The notes under the pieces are model-generated. The model did not search any database. It was not told the DNA's origin and was given only the letters and a program-made list of their open reading frames with translations. A DNA stretch of 64,000 nucleotides from GCA-003244245 sp036266995 (lineage in GTDB: Bacteria > Actinomycetota > Actinomycetes > Mycobacteriales > Pseudonocardiaceae): NCBI GenBank assembly GCA_036266995.1, contig DATAWX010000165.1, forward strand, positions 13,953 to 77,952, given 5' to 3'. The position numbers were made by a program, and so were the translations under genes. Shown here in pieces: positions 1 to 9,200 of this stretch (position 1 is its first letter; each line of letters starts with the position of its first letter).

Positions 1-212
1 GAGTCGACCAGCGCGACAAGCTCCCCCTCTGCCCACGTCGGCAAAGGTCCTGCCGATGCGCACCGGCAGCGCGCCTGCTGGCCCGGCGGCCAGCGCCACG
101 TTCCCGAAGTGATCACGGTCAGCACCTCGACGCGGATCAGATCGCTGTCCACCTGGCACACCGGCGCCGGTAGCGTGACCAGCGAGGTTGGGTCGACCGC
201 GGGCCGAGCGCG
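1..212 (-). pseudogene. SAM-hydroxide adenosyltransferase (DUF62) C-terminal fragment, frameshifted
   Basis: Read on the minus strand, pieces of three frames together resemble the C-terminal domain of the SAM-hydroxide adenosyltransferase family (PF01887), which splits S-adenosylmethionine into adenosine and methionine. The pieces are VDPTSLVTLPAPV (about 197-159), DHFGNVALAA (about 113-84), TFADV (about 51-37) and EGELVALVD (about 30-4). The match needs one missing base near 112 and one extra base near 35, so the frame is restored after two indels. Upstream of about 212 I find nothing resembling the N-terminal domain, and the 3' end lies outside the window. This looks like a decayed remnant. 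The assignment rests on motif recall, with moderate confidence. Confidence 0.45.
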
Positions 213-341
213 TCCGGTGGAACTCCACAGGCCAGATGAGCGGCCGCCGGAGTGAGCGCTGCTCACAGTTGATGCTGCCTGGTCGACGGCGAGCATCGAG
301 CGTGACCTTGACGGAGCTTGGCTACTCAGGTTTACTGGTAT

Positions 342-355
342 TCGAACATATGTTC
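342..355. promoter_or_regulatory. LexA/SOS box upstream of imuA'-imuB
   Basis: TCGAACATATGTTC fits the actinobacterial SOS box CGAAC-N4-GTTCG, with one mismatch in the last base. It lies 77 bp before the chosen imuA' start. LexA would repress the imuA'-imuB operon here until DNA damage. Confidence 0.82.
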
Positions 356-431
356 CCCTTGCGCTGCCTTCCCCGCAGCGGATCCGGGTGCGGTTGTCAG
401 CGCGTACCCACCGTTGGGAGGAGGCTGCCGG

Positions 432-1127
432 ATGGTGGGTGCCAGCGTCGCGTCGGTGCTGCAGCGAGCGCCGGTCGCGCCAGCGTCGACGATGCCCGCA
501 TCGGCACTGAGAGAACGGCTCGACGCCCCGGGCGGCCGGCCGCCGTTCCCGGTAGTCGAACCGCTTGCGCGGTTGCTGCCCGGAGGGCTGCGACCGGGAT
601 CGGTGGTTGCGGTGCACGGCTCGATGGCGTTGCTGCTGGCGTTGCTGGCCGCGGCCACCGCGCGGGGGGCCTGGGCTGCGGTGATCGGCGCCGGAGATCT
701 CGGGGTGTTGGCCGCGGCTGAGGCGGGGGTGGTGGTGCAGCGGCTCGCGCTGATCCCCCGACCTGGGCCGGATCCGGCCCCAGTGGCCGCGGCCCTGCTC
801 GACGGGGTAGCCCTGGTGGCGCTGGCGGGCACCGATCGGATATCTCCGGGGGCGCGGCGATCCCTGGCCGCCAGGGCGTGGCAGCGCGGATCGGTATTGC
901 TTCTGCTCGGTCGATGGCCGGGCGCGGATGTCGAGCTGGACTGCCGCGTCGAGGCCTGGTACGGCACCGAGGCCGGGTATGGACGGCTGCGTAGTCGCGA
1001 GGTCGTGGTGCGCGCGGTGGGCCGCGGTGCGGCGGCTCGGCCTCGCACCGCCCGCTTGCTGCTGCCCGGTTCCGGAGGTCCGGTGGCGGAGACGATCGCG
1101 GATCTGACTATCAGGGCGGTGGGCTGA
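432..1127 (+). CDS. imuA': ImuA' (RecA-like mutasome accessory protein)
   Basis: A 231-residue protein of the actinobacterial ImuA' type. In mycobacteria it works with ImuB and DnaE2 in damage-induced translesion synthesis. A RecA-like core is visible from PVVEPLARLLPGGLRPGSVV (about residues 39-58) onward, but the P-loop is degenerate: HGSMALLLALL replaces a GxxGxGKT motif, so ATP binding is doubtful, as in other members. The start was chosen because GGGAGGAGG lies just upstream and the longer frame from 318 would cover the LexA box. The stop overlaps the imuB start (TGATG), implying translational coupling. Confidence 0.8.
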   Translation: MVGASVASVLQRAPVAPASTMPASALRERLDAPGGRPPFPVVEPLARLLPGGLRPGSVVAVHGSMALLLALLAAATARGAWAAVIGAGDLGVLAAAEAGVVVQRLALIPRPGPDPAPVAAALLDGVALVALAGTDRISPGARRSLAARAWQRGSVLLLLGRWPGADVELDCRVEAWYGTEAGYGRLRSREVVVRAVGRGAAARPRTARLLLPGSGGPVAETIADLTIRAVG

Positions 1128-2716
1128 TGGCGCCGGCCCGGGTCGTGGTGGTCTGGTGCCCGGACTGGCCCGTGGTGGCCGGAGCGGTCGCTGAGGGCTT
1201 GGCTGGGCAGACGCCGGCGGCAGTGGTAGCCGCCAACCGGGTGGTGGCCTGCTCGGCGGTTGCCCGGGCGCAAGGGGTGTGTCGCGGGCAACGCCGCCGT
1301 GAGGCGCAGGGCCGCTGCCCGGATCTGATCGTGCTCGCCGACGACTCGGACCGGGACGCCCGGGTGTTCGAACCGGTGGTTGCCGCGGTCGAGGCCCTGG
1401 CACCCGGGGTGGAGCTGGTGCGCCCGGGATTGGTCGCCGTACCGGCCCGAGGCCCGACCCGGTACTTCGGTGGCGAACCCGCGGTGGCCGAGCGGATCGT
1501 TGACGCGGTCGCCGCGCAGGCCGGGATGCAATGCCAGATCGGCATCGCCGACGGCTTGTTCGCCGCGACCTTGGCCGCACATCGAGGTCTACTGGTGCCA
1601 CCGGATGGTTCGGCCGGCTTTCTCGCCCCCCTGGGCATCGCCGAACTGCACCAGCCTGTTGATCGGACTGGAGCTGATCGGACTGCCGCTGATCGGGCCG
1701 CACTGGTGGACCTGTTGCACCGGCTGGGGCTACGTACCCTCGGTGCGTTCGCTGCCCTGCCTGTCGATGATGTCGCCTCCCGGTTCGGCCTCGACGGGGT
1801 ACGCGCGCACCGACTCGCCCAGGGGTTCGACGAGCGCCCGCTGGCCCGGCGTCAGCCACCGGTCGATCTCACCGTCACCCGCCGGTTCGACCCGCCGCTG
1901 GATCGGGTCGATGCGGCAGCATTCGCCTCCCGGGAACCCGCGGAGCAGCTGCACGACGCACTGGCCGCCCGCGGTCTGGCCTGCATCCGGCTCGGGATCA
2001 GTGCCTGCACCGCGGAAGGGGAGGAGCTGCACCGGGTGTGGCGCTGCGCCGAGTCGCTGACCGCATCCGGGATCGGCGATCGGGTGCGCTGGCAGCTGGA
2101 CGGCTGGCTGACCTCCCGCGGATCAAACCTCGGTGCGGGTATCACGCTGCTGCGGCTTATCCCGGAAGAGGTGATCGGCGGGCAGGCCCTGCAGCGCGGG
2201 CTGTGGGGGGAGTCGGGGGAAGCCGACGAGCGGGCCGGCCGGGCCCTGGTCCGGGTGCAGGGCATGCTCGGACCCGAGGCGGTACTCACTGGAGTGCTCG
2301 GCGGCGGCCGGGACCCCACCGACCGGGTACGCCTGGTGCCCTGGGGAGAAGACCCCGCTCCGGCACGCGATGCGGATCCTCCCTGGCCGGGCCGGCTGCC
2401 TGCGCCGTCCCCGTCTCGGGTGCCTACCAGCCCGCTGCCCGCCGAGGTGTTTGACGATGCCGGACGCCCCGTCGGGGTGAGTGGACGAGGGAGGCTCACC
2501 AGCGTGCCGTGCCGGATCGCGGTGGATGGGAGGCCGCCGCGCCGGGTGCTGACCTGGGCTGGGCCCTGGCCGGTCGAGGAGCGCTGGTGGGAACCCGGTG
2601 GGGGGCGGCGCTGCGCGCGATTACAAGCGGTGCTCGACGCCGAACCCGCCGGGCCGCTCGCGGTACTGCTGGCCTGCGAGACGGGCCGCTGGCAGGTCGA
2701 GGGAATCTATGAGTAA
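1127..2716 (+). CDS. imuB: ImuB, catalytically dead Y-family polymerase homologue
   Basis: A 529-residue ImuB. The Y-family fold is recognisable, but the catalytic carboxylates are missing: the N-terminal strand reads VVVWCPDWP instead of the DxDxF-type motif, and the region around residues 98-106 (VRPGLVAVP) lacks the SIDE motif. This matches the known ImuB role as a non-catalytic hub that brings DnaE2 and ImuA' to the beta clamp. Residues 356-361 read QRGLWG, where mycobacterial ImuB has the clamp-binding motif QLPLWG. The Q, LW and G are kept and the second position is changed. The gene follows imuA' with a one-base overlap and ends 10 bp inside the convergent TetR gene. Confidence 0.88.
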   Translation: MAPARVVVVWCPDWPVVAGAVAEGLAGQTPAAVVAANRVVACSAVARAQGVCRGQRRREAQGRCPDLIVLADDSDRDARVFEPVVAAVEALAPGVELVRPGLVAVPARGPTRYFGGEPAVAERIVDAVAAQAGMQCQIGIADGLFAATLAAHRGLLVPPDGSAGFLAPLGIAELHQPVDRTGADRTAADRAALVDLLHRLGLRTLGAFAALPVDDVASRFGLDGVRAHRLAQGFDERPLARRQPPVDLTVTRRFDPPLDRVDAAAFASREPAEQLHDALAARGLACIRLGISACTAEGEELHRVWRCAESLTASGIGDRVRWQLDGWLTSRGSNLGAGITLLRLIPEEVIGGQALQRGLWGESGEADERAGRALVRVQGMLGPEAVLTGVLGGGRDPTDRVRLVPWGEDPAPARDADPPWPGRLPAPSPSRVPTSPLPAEVFDDAGRPVGVSGRGRLTSVPCRIAVDGRPPRRVLTWAGPWPVEERWWEPGGGRRCARLQAVLDAEPAGPLAVLLACETGRWQVEGIYE

Positions 2717-3318
2717 TCGCGTATGGCGGCTGGGTCGGGCACGAGCGCGTCCAACATGAGATCGAGCGCGGCAGTCAACTGCCGCGCCGATATCCAATCG
2801 CCCGAGCTCACGGCGTGCAGCGCCAAACCGTCGACGACCGCTAAGGCGACCCGTGCTGCCGATCTGCAGTCCTCGGTCGTCACCGTCCCCGCCGCGGCGA
2901 GCGCGAACGCCTCAGTGAGTGCCTCATGGATCTCGGTGAGGACGCTGCGCTGGATCTCGGCAAGAGCTGGCGATGTCGCTGCCCGGGCGGCGAAAGCCAC
3001 CTGGATGCGTGCCTCCGCCGCACGCCTGTCGTCTACCGGCAGCAGTTCGGTGAGCACAGCCGAGATGTTGCGGCGCACATCAGGGCCGAGGCACACCGAT
3101 GTCATCCGCGTGCGGATCCGCCGTACGACCTCGTTGAACGCTGCCGCGAGCATGTCGTCCTTGGTGGGGAAGTAGTGCTGCACGGTCCCGATCGAGACAT
3201 CGGCAGCCGAGGCGACCTCACGGACGCTCACCTGGTCAAGTCCGCGCTCGGCCACGATGCAGAGCAACGCGTCGGTGAGGGCGGCCTCTCGCGGCCTGGG
3301 ACTTGACAGCTGTGCCAT
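2707..3318 (-). CDS. TetR-family repressor
   Basis: A 203-residue TetR regulator. The N-terminal helix-turn-helix is clear (about residues 30-50: VSVREVASAADVSIGTVQHY, followed by FPTKDDM), and the C-terminal half is a typical ligand-binding helical domain. The ATG at 3318 was chosen because the longer frame would run into the operators. The gene is divergent from the Ddn-like gene, and twin palindromes lie in the short gap between them (3328-3359). It therefore probably represses both itself and that gene. The ligand is unknown. Confidence 0.85.
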   Translation of the reverse strand: MAQLSSPRPREAALTDALLCIVAERGLDQVSVREVASAADVSIGTVQHYFPTKDDMLAAAFNEVVRRIRTRMTSVCLGPDVRRNISAVLTELLPVDDRRAAEARIQVAFAARAATSPALAEIQRSVLTEIHEALTEAFALAAAGTVTTEDCRSAARVALAVVDGLALHAVSSGDWISARQLTAALDLMLDALVPDPAAIRDYS

Positions 3319-3327
3319 GCCTGGCAT

Positions 3328-3359
3328 CATACAGTCGTATGGAGCCATACGCGCGTATG
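3328..3359. promoter_or_regulatory. Twin TetR operators
   Basis: Two perfect palindromes with the same half-sites sit in tandem: CATACAGTCGTATG (3328-3341) and CATACGCGCGTATG (3346-3359). Their centres are 18 bp apart. They fill the gap between the divergent TetR gene and the Ddn-like gene and overlap the possible start codons of the latter, as expected for a repressor controlling both promoters. Confidence 0.75.
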
Positions 3360-4004
3360 ACGCTGCCGCGGGGCTTGGTTGTCGGTACTGCTGCGGCCAT
3401 CACCCTGGCCTGGGGATTGTTCGCTCTCAACACCAGAGCATGGCCGGGAATCGTGGGACCGATCGGGCAGACCGCCCTCTACCTGGCCAATCTCGTGCTC
3501 ACCGCGCGAAGTCGTCGAGTCAAGATCCTGATCGTGCGCGCATTCCAGCGGTGGACGGTCAATCCGCTGATGCGGCTGCTGTTGAGCATCGGCATCAACC
3601 CATTGGGGCTCGCGATACTGGAGACTCGTGGCCGGGTGTCCGGCCGGCCGCGCCGCACACCGGTGGGCAACGGACGGACCGGCGACACCTTCTGGATCAT
3701 CGCCGAGCACGGGGCCCAGGCGGGGTACGTTCGCAACATCCAGCGTGACCCGCGGGTGCAGGTGCGGCTACGCATCGGCTGGCGGTTCCGGTGGGTGCCG
3801 GGTATCGCCGAGATCCTGCCCGACGACGACGCACTAGCCCGCCAGCGCCGCCTCATCCGTTGGCACCCGCTGCGGGCCTTCAACGCGATGAACGTCCGGG
3901 TGCTCGGCACCGACCTGCTCACCGTACGCGTCCAACTCCTGCCCGGTGCGGACTGTCGGAGTCGGGCGGCGTTGCGTGGCGACGTGAGCCGTCAGTGCGC
4001 ATAG
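3357..4004 (+). CDS. Ddn-like nitroreductase-family protein (F420-type, DUF385)
   Basis: A protein of about 215 residues. The C-terminal part matches the deazaflavin-dependent nitroreductase family: ETRGRVSGRPRRTPVG, then WIIAEHGAQAGYVRNIQ, then RDPRVQVRL. Family members reduce substrates with F420H2. The N-terminus has a hydrophobic stretch (LVVGTAAAITLAWGLFAL) that is probably a membrane anchor. The start is uncertain: ATG 3339 and ATG 3357 are both in frame and both lie in the operator region. The gene is divergent from a TetR gene that probably controls it. The substrate is unknown. Confidence 0.72.
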   Translation: MTLPRGLVVGTAAAITLAWGLFALNTRAWPGIVGPIGQTALYLANLVLTARSRRVKILIVRAFQRWTVNPLMRLLLSIGINPLGLAILETRGRVSGRPRRTPVGNGRTGDTFWIIAEHGAQAGYVRNIQRDPRVQVRLRIGWRFRWVPGIAEILPDDDALARQRRLIRWHPLRAFNAMNVRVLGTDLLTVRVQLLPGADCRSRAALRGDVSRQCA

Positions 4005-4014
4005 GCTCGGAGTA

Positions 4015-4884
4015 ATGTCGTCCCTCTACGAATTGCACTCTCACCACCCGCTGGCGTCACCTGTGCTGCTGCTGGCGACGGAGAGCTGGGTCGACGCTGG
4101 TCTCGGAGCCCAAGCAGCCATCGCCCACGTTCTCCAGACGATCCCGACCGAGGTGCTGGCCACTTTCAGCCCCGACGAACTCATCAACTTCCGGTCTCGC
4201 CGTCCCATTGTTCGAATCTCCGACGGCGTCGTCGATCACTTGAGCTGGCCCGAGATCCAGCTGCGGGCCGGTCAGGACGCTGCAGGCAGGGGCGTTCTGA
4301 TCTTGGTGGGCCCCGAGCCGGACATGGCGTGGCACGCATTCGTACGGGCCGTCGTGGGCCTGGCTGGACAGCTGGGCGTGCGGCTCGTCGTCGGTCTCGG
4401 CGCCTTCGCTGCTCCCGTCCCGCACACCCGTCCGGTCAGTCTGATGGCGATCGCCACTACGGCTGAACTGGCGGCGCAGGTGGGCGTCGTATCTGGCGAC
4501 GCTGAGATGCCGGCCGGGATCCAGACGGCTCTGCAAGAGGGCTTCGCGGTCGCGGGCGTCCCCGCCATCGGAGTGTGGGCGCGAGTGCCCCACTACCTGG
4601 CGGCCATTCCTTACCCGGCGGCCTCCGCCGCGCTCGTCGATGCGCTGACGACGGTGTCCGGGCTCGAGCTCGACGCTGCGGAGTTGCATGCCGCGGCTGA
4701 CAGCATGCTGGGCCAAATCGACGAAATAATCGCCAACAGTGCGGAATACCCTGCTCTGGTACGTCAGCTTGAGGCTGCGGTCGACGGCGAAACGACCGCG
4801 TTCGACTTCTCCGATCTTCCATCAGGTGACGAGCTCGCCGCCGAGCTTGAGCGCTTCCTTCGCGGCGAACAGGGAGAGCAGTAG
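4015..4884 (+). CDS. PAC2-family protein
   Basis: A 289-residue protein of the PAC2 (proteasome assembly chaperone 2-like) family, common in actinobacteria. Visible hallmarks are an N-terminal LLATESWVDAGLGAQAA segment, a central VRLVVGLGAFAAPVPHTRP segment and a late VPHYLAAIPYPAASAALVDA segment (about residues 182-201). The C-terminus is acidic and helical. The bacterial function is not established, although some actinobacteria have proteasomes. It lies between the Ddn-like gene (10 bp upstream) and the DUF222 gene, in the block that separates imuB from dnaE2. Confidence 0.82.
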   Translation: MSSLYELHSHHPLASPVLLLATESWVDAGLGAQAAIAHVLQTIPTEVLATFSPDELINFRSRRPIVRISDGVVDHLSWPEIQLRAGQDAAGRGVLILVGPEPDMAWHAFVRAVVGLAGQLGVRLVVGLGAFAAPVPHTRPVSLMAIATTAELAAQVGVVSGDAEMPAGIQTALQEGFAVAGVPAIGVWARVPHYLAAIPYPAASAALVDALTTVSGLELDAAELHAAADSMLGQIDEIIANSAEYPALVRQLEAAVDGETTAFDFSDLPSGDELAAELERFLRGEQGEQ

Positions 4885-4908
4885 CCCGACGCTCACGGCG
4901 TGCTAGTA

Positions 4909-4924
4909 TCGAACACATGTTCGA
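4909..4924. promoter_or_regulatory. Perfect LexA/SOS box overlapping a start codon
   Basis: TCGAACACATGTTCGA is a perfect 16-bp match to the actinobacterial SOS box. The ATG of the DUF222-HNH gene (4917-4919) lies inside its N4 spacer and right arm, so LexA would block transcription at the start codon itself. The transcript may be leaderless or nearly so. Members of the related mycobacterial 13E12 family are known LexA targets. Confidence 0.88.
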
Positions 4925-6272
4925 AACAGTGCCCGTCGCGGGTATCCCGGTCGATGAGGACTGTTTCGACCCGGCGTGGCTGGATGAGGCTGCCTGGCTG
5001 AATGCGGCCTCCGGACCACCGGAGGCAGTCGAGCCGCCGGTGTCGGCGTGTGCCCCGTCTGGGTGGCTGGCGTTGGAGTTGGACCAGGGCTGCGCTGACC
5101 CGGCTGCGCTGTCCGATAGCGAGTTGATCGACGCGGTGATCGGGTTCGATCGCGTGGCCTCGTGGGCGTTGGCGCGCCAGGCAGTGTTGCTGGCCGAGTT
5201 CGCCCGGCGCCGCCCGGAGGATCATCGGCTGGCAGCCAATTCGGATACTCCGTCGCGGTGCAGTGAGTTCGCCCCGGATGAGGTGGCCTTGGCGTTGCGG
5301 CTGTCGCGGATGACCGCGACCGGGCGGCTGGTGATGGCCCAGGCCCTGGTCGAGGAGCTGCCCGGAACCCTGGCCGCGTGGCAGGCTGGGGTGATTGATT
5401 CGCTGAAGGTGAGGGCGATCACCGAGACCTCCTACCTGCTCCCAGGAGAGCGGCGGAGTGCGCTGGAGGCGCGGGTGCTGCCCCGCGCTGGCACCCAGAC
5501 GATCGCCCAGCTACGGGCCGCGCTGACCCGGGCGATGCTGGCGCTCGACCCCGAGGGGGCAGCCGCGCGTCACCAACAACGCCGCCAGGACCGGCGGGTG
5601 GTGGTCTCCCCCGACGGGGAAGGCATGGCATCCCTGTGGGCGTTGCTGTCGGCTCCGGATGCCACCGCCGCCTACCAGCGGCTCTGCGACCTCGCCCGCG
5701 AGCTAGGCAGCGAGGACGCCCGCGGGATGGATGCTCGGCGCGCCGACCTGCTCGTCGAGTTGCTCACCGGGCGGCGCTGCGCAGCCACCGGCTCCTGCAT
5801 GAACCAGCAGTGTCCCGACGACTGCGACTGTTCCGGCGACGGCCGTCCCGACGACGCCACCGCCACCACACCGGACCCGGCCCCTGATTCCGCAAACCGG
5901 GCCACCCCCACCAACGCGCCACGTCCAGGTGGCCATAGCTGCACCCCCATCAATGCAACCGGTCCGGGCAAGCCGCTGGTGTCGGTGATCGTACCGATCA
6001 CCATGTTGATGGGTCTGGATGACGAACCTGGGGAGCTGGTCGGTCACGGGCCCATCCCTGCGGGCTTGGCCCGAGAGATCGCCGCCCAGGGCACCTGGCG
6101 GCGACTGCTAACCGACCCGGCTTCGGGTGCTTTACTCGACTACGGCCGTACCACCTATACCCCGCCCACCGGGCTGGCCGACTTCATTCGCGCCCGCGAC
6201 CTGCACTGTCGCAACCCGATCTGTGGTCAACCCGCCGCTCGCGCCGATCTCGACCACCCGCCCCCCTTCTAG
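4917..6272 (+). CDS. DUF222 (13E12-type) protein with truncated HNH domain
   Basis: A 451-residue DUF222/13E12 repeat protein. The DUF222 region covers about residues 55-250 (for example LSRMTATGRLVMAQALVEEL). A Cys- and Pro-rich linker follows, around residues 285-345. The C-terminal HNH endonuclease domain begins normally (CRNPICGQPAARADLDH) but stops at DHPPPF. The second half of the HNH motif, expected to contain a C-x-x-HH-type segment, is absent, so nuclease activity is unlikely. The stop is 9 bp before dnaE2. The start codon is embedded in a LexA box, so the gene is damage-inducible. Confidence 0.83.
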   Translation: MFETVPVAGIPVDEDCFDPAWLDEAAWLNAASGPPEAVEPPVSACAPSGWLALELDQGCADPAALSDSELIDAVIGFDRVASWALARQAVLLAEFARRRPEDHRLAANSDTPSRCSEFAPDEVALALRLSRMTATGRLVMAQALVEELPGTLAAWQAGVIDSLKVRAITETSYLLPGERRSALEARVLPRAGTQTIAQLRAALTRAMLALDPEGAAARHQQRRQDRRVVVSPDGEGMASLWALLSAPDATAAYQRLCDLARELGSEDARGMDARRADLLVELLTGRRCAATGSCMNQQCPDDCDCSGDGRPDDATATTPDPAPDSANRATPTNAPRPGGHSCTPINATGPGKPLVSVIVPITMLMGLDDEPGELVGHGPIPAGLAREIAAQGTWRRLLTDPASGALLDYGRTTYTPPTGLADFIRARDLHCRNPICGQPAARADLDHPPPF

Positions 6273-6281
6273 GTCCACACC

Positions 6282-9200
6282 ATGGGCTGGAACAACCCGC
6301 CGGTGCGGTGGGCGGATCTGGAGCGGGCGCTGTCCGGGAGGGTTGCCGGATCCAGATCCGGCAACCGCGACGAGAAGCATCCTGGTGACGGTGGCGACAG
6401 CCCAGCGTGGACACGACATCGGGACCGCTACGAGTCACCGCCGCAGCTAATGCCTGCCCCAGCGACCCAGCCCGCGCACACTCCTTACGCCGAGCTGCAC
6501 TGCCACTCCAATTTCAGTTTTCTGGACGGTGCCAGCCATCCCGCGGAGCTGGTCGAGGAGGCGGCGCGGCTGGGGTTGGACGCGATCGCGATCACCGACC
6601 ACGACGGGATGTACGGGGTGGTGCGCTTTGCCGAGGCAGCCCGGGAGCTGGGTATCAAGACCGTATTCGGGGCGGAGCTCAGCTTCGGCCTCACCGCACC
6701 ACAGAACGGGGTACCCGACCCGGAGGGGGAGCACCTGCTTGTGTTGGCCCGCGATCCGGAGGGTTACCGCAGGCTGTCCCGGGTGATCAGCGACGCCCAG
6801 ATCGCCGGGAAAGAGAAGGGCAAGCCGGTCTATGACCTCGACGCGGTAGCAGCCGTCGCCGATGGGCACTGGGTGGTGCTCACCGGTTGCCGCAAGGCCG
6901 CGGTGCGGGCAGCGCTGGAGCGCGAAGGGCCGGCCGCCGCGGCCACCCAGTTACGCCGGCTGACCGAGTTGTTCGGCGCTGAGCACGTCGTCGTTGAGCT
7001 CACCGCCAACGGGATGGCAGATGACGCCGAGCGTAACGACGAACTCGCCGCGCTGGCCGCGGCGCAGGGGCTGGACACCGTTGCCACCACCGCCGCGCAC
7101 TACGCCACCCCGTCCCGGTACCGGCTGGCCACCGCACTGGCCGCGGTCCGGGCCCGGCGCAGCCTGGACGAGATGGACGGCTGGCTGCCAGCCGCGGCAA
7201 CTGCGCACCTACGCTCCGGTGCCGAGATGGCCGACCGGTTCGCCCGCTGGCCCGGGGCGGTCGAGCGAGCCGCCGCGCTGGGTCGAGAGTGCTCCTTCGA
7301 CCTGCACCTGGTGGCGCCGGATCTGCCGCCGTTCGCCGTCCCCGGCGGTCATACCGAGGCCAGCTGGCTGCGCGAACTCAGCTGGCTCGGCGTGGCCACC
7401 CGCTACGGCAGCTACGACGAGCGTCCCGGTGCCTACCACCAGATCGAGCACGAGCTGGCCGTCATCGAGGAGAAGCAATTCCCGGGCTACTTCCTCATCG
7501 TCGTCGACATCGTGGCGTTCTGCCGCCGTGCCGACATCTTCTGCCAGGGTCGTGGCTCGGCCGCCAATTCCGCGGTCTGCTACGCGCTGGGCATCACCAG
7601 CGTCGACGCGGTAGCGATGGACCTGCTCTTCGAACGGTTCCTCGCCCCGGATCGGGACGGCTATCCCGATATCGATCTGGACATCGAATCCGACCGCCGT
7701 GAGGAGGTCATCCAGTACGTCTACGAGAGATACGGGCGCGACCGTGCCGCCCAGGTCGCCAATGTGATCACCTACCGGGGCCGTTCGGCGGTGCGGGACA
7801 TGGCCAAGGCGCTGGGCTACTCGACCGGCACCCAGGATGCCTGGAGCAAGCAGATCGACCGCTGGGGGCCACTGCGACAAGGCGACGCCGCAGAGACCGA
7901 CATTCCTGAACCGGTGCTGGCGCTGGCCGCCGAGCTGGAGGGTTTCCCCAGACACCTGGGCATCCACTCCGGTGGCATGGTGATCTGCTCCCGGCCGGTG
8001 GCCGAGGTCTGCCCGGTGGAGTGGGCCCGGCGGGAGAACCGCTCGGTGGTGCAATGGGACAAAGACGACTGCGCGGCTGCCGGGTTGGTCAAGTTCGACC
8101 TACTGGGGCTCGGGATGCTCTCGGCGTTGCACTACGCAGTCGATCTGGTGGCCCGACACTACCGGCATCGAGTGCAGTTTTCGGATCTGCAGCCGACCGA
8201 TCCGGCCGTCTACGCGATGCTGGCCAGAGCCGATTCGGTCGGGGTGTTCCAGGTGGAGTCCCGCGCGCAGATGGCCACCCTGCCGCGGCTGAAACTGAGA
8301 ACGTTCTACGACCTGGTGGTCGAGGTGGCGCTGATCCGTCCCGGTCCGATCCAGGGTGACTCGGTGCACCCCTACATCCGGCGTCGCAACGGCCAGGAGG
8401 CCTGGGACTACGACCACCCCCGATTAGCGAATGCGCTGCGTAAAACGCTGGGGGTGCCGCTGTTTCAGGAGCAGCTGATGCAGATGGCCATCGACGTCGC
8501 CGACTTCTCTCCCGCCGAGGCCGACGAACTGCGCCGCGCGATGGGCGCCAAACGGTCCACCGAGCGGATGGAACGCCTCCGTGGGCGGCTGTTCGAGGGA
8601 ATGTCCCGACACGGGATCCGCGGTGAGCTCGCCGAGAAGATCTACGCCAAGCTGCTGGCCTTCGCCAACTTCGGCTTCCCGGAAAGCCACTCGATCAGCT
8701 TCGCCTCGCTGGTCTACTACAGCGCCTGGTTCAAGCATTACTACCCGGCGGCGTTCTGCGCCGCCCTGCTGCGAGCCCAGCCGATGGGTTTCTACTCCCC
8801 GCAGTCACTGATCGCCGACGCGCGCAGGCACGGCGTCACCGTACGAGGCCCGGACGTCAACGCCAGCGGGGTGCACGCCGGGCTGGAACCGGCCGCGGAG
8901 GGAGCGCCGGAGCAGGCGGTGCGGCTGGGACTGGCGATGGTGCGCACGGTGGGCGAGCCGCTGGCCACCCGGCTGGTGGAGCAGCGGCAAGCACACGGCC
9001 GCTACCGCAGCATCGCTGACGTCGCACACCGGGTGGGGTTGACCACCGCCCAGGCAGAGGCGCTGGCCACCGGTGGGGCGTTCGACCAGCTTGCCCCGCA
9101 ACGCCGGGAGGCGCTGTGGTCCGCCGGAGCGGTGGCCGCGCAGCGTCCGGACCGGCTGCTCGGAACCGCGGTCGGAGTCGTCGCGCCAGCACTGCCGGGG

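Noticed and set aside
109..125. TGATCAC near the window start as a fourth 63-bp repeat
   Set aside because: No matching GTGATCA end or inner hairpin follows within 63 bp; the sequence belongs to the decayed adenosyltransferase fragment.
332..1582. Long open frames antisense to imuA'/imuB, dnaE1, accD5 and the transposase (for example 332-1582, 20694-22196, 22236-23534, 50815-52194, 61506-63149)
   Set aside because: They are long only because high GC suppresses stops on the opposite strand. Their sequences are rich in Arg, His, Pro and Gly and match no family, while the sense genes are clear.
6282..6450. A later DnaE2 start at 6450
   Set aside because: The sequence from 6282 (MGWNNPPVRWADLERALSG) matches the usual DnaE2 N-terminus, so the earlier start is preferred.
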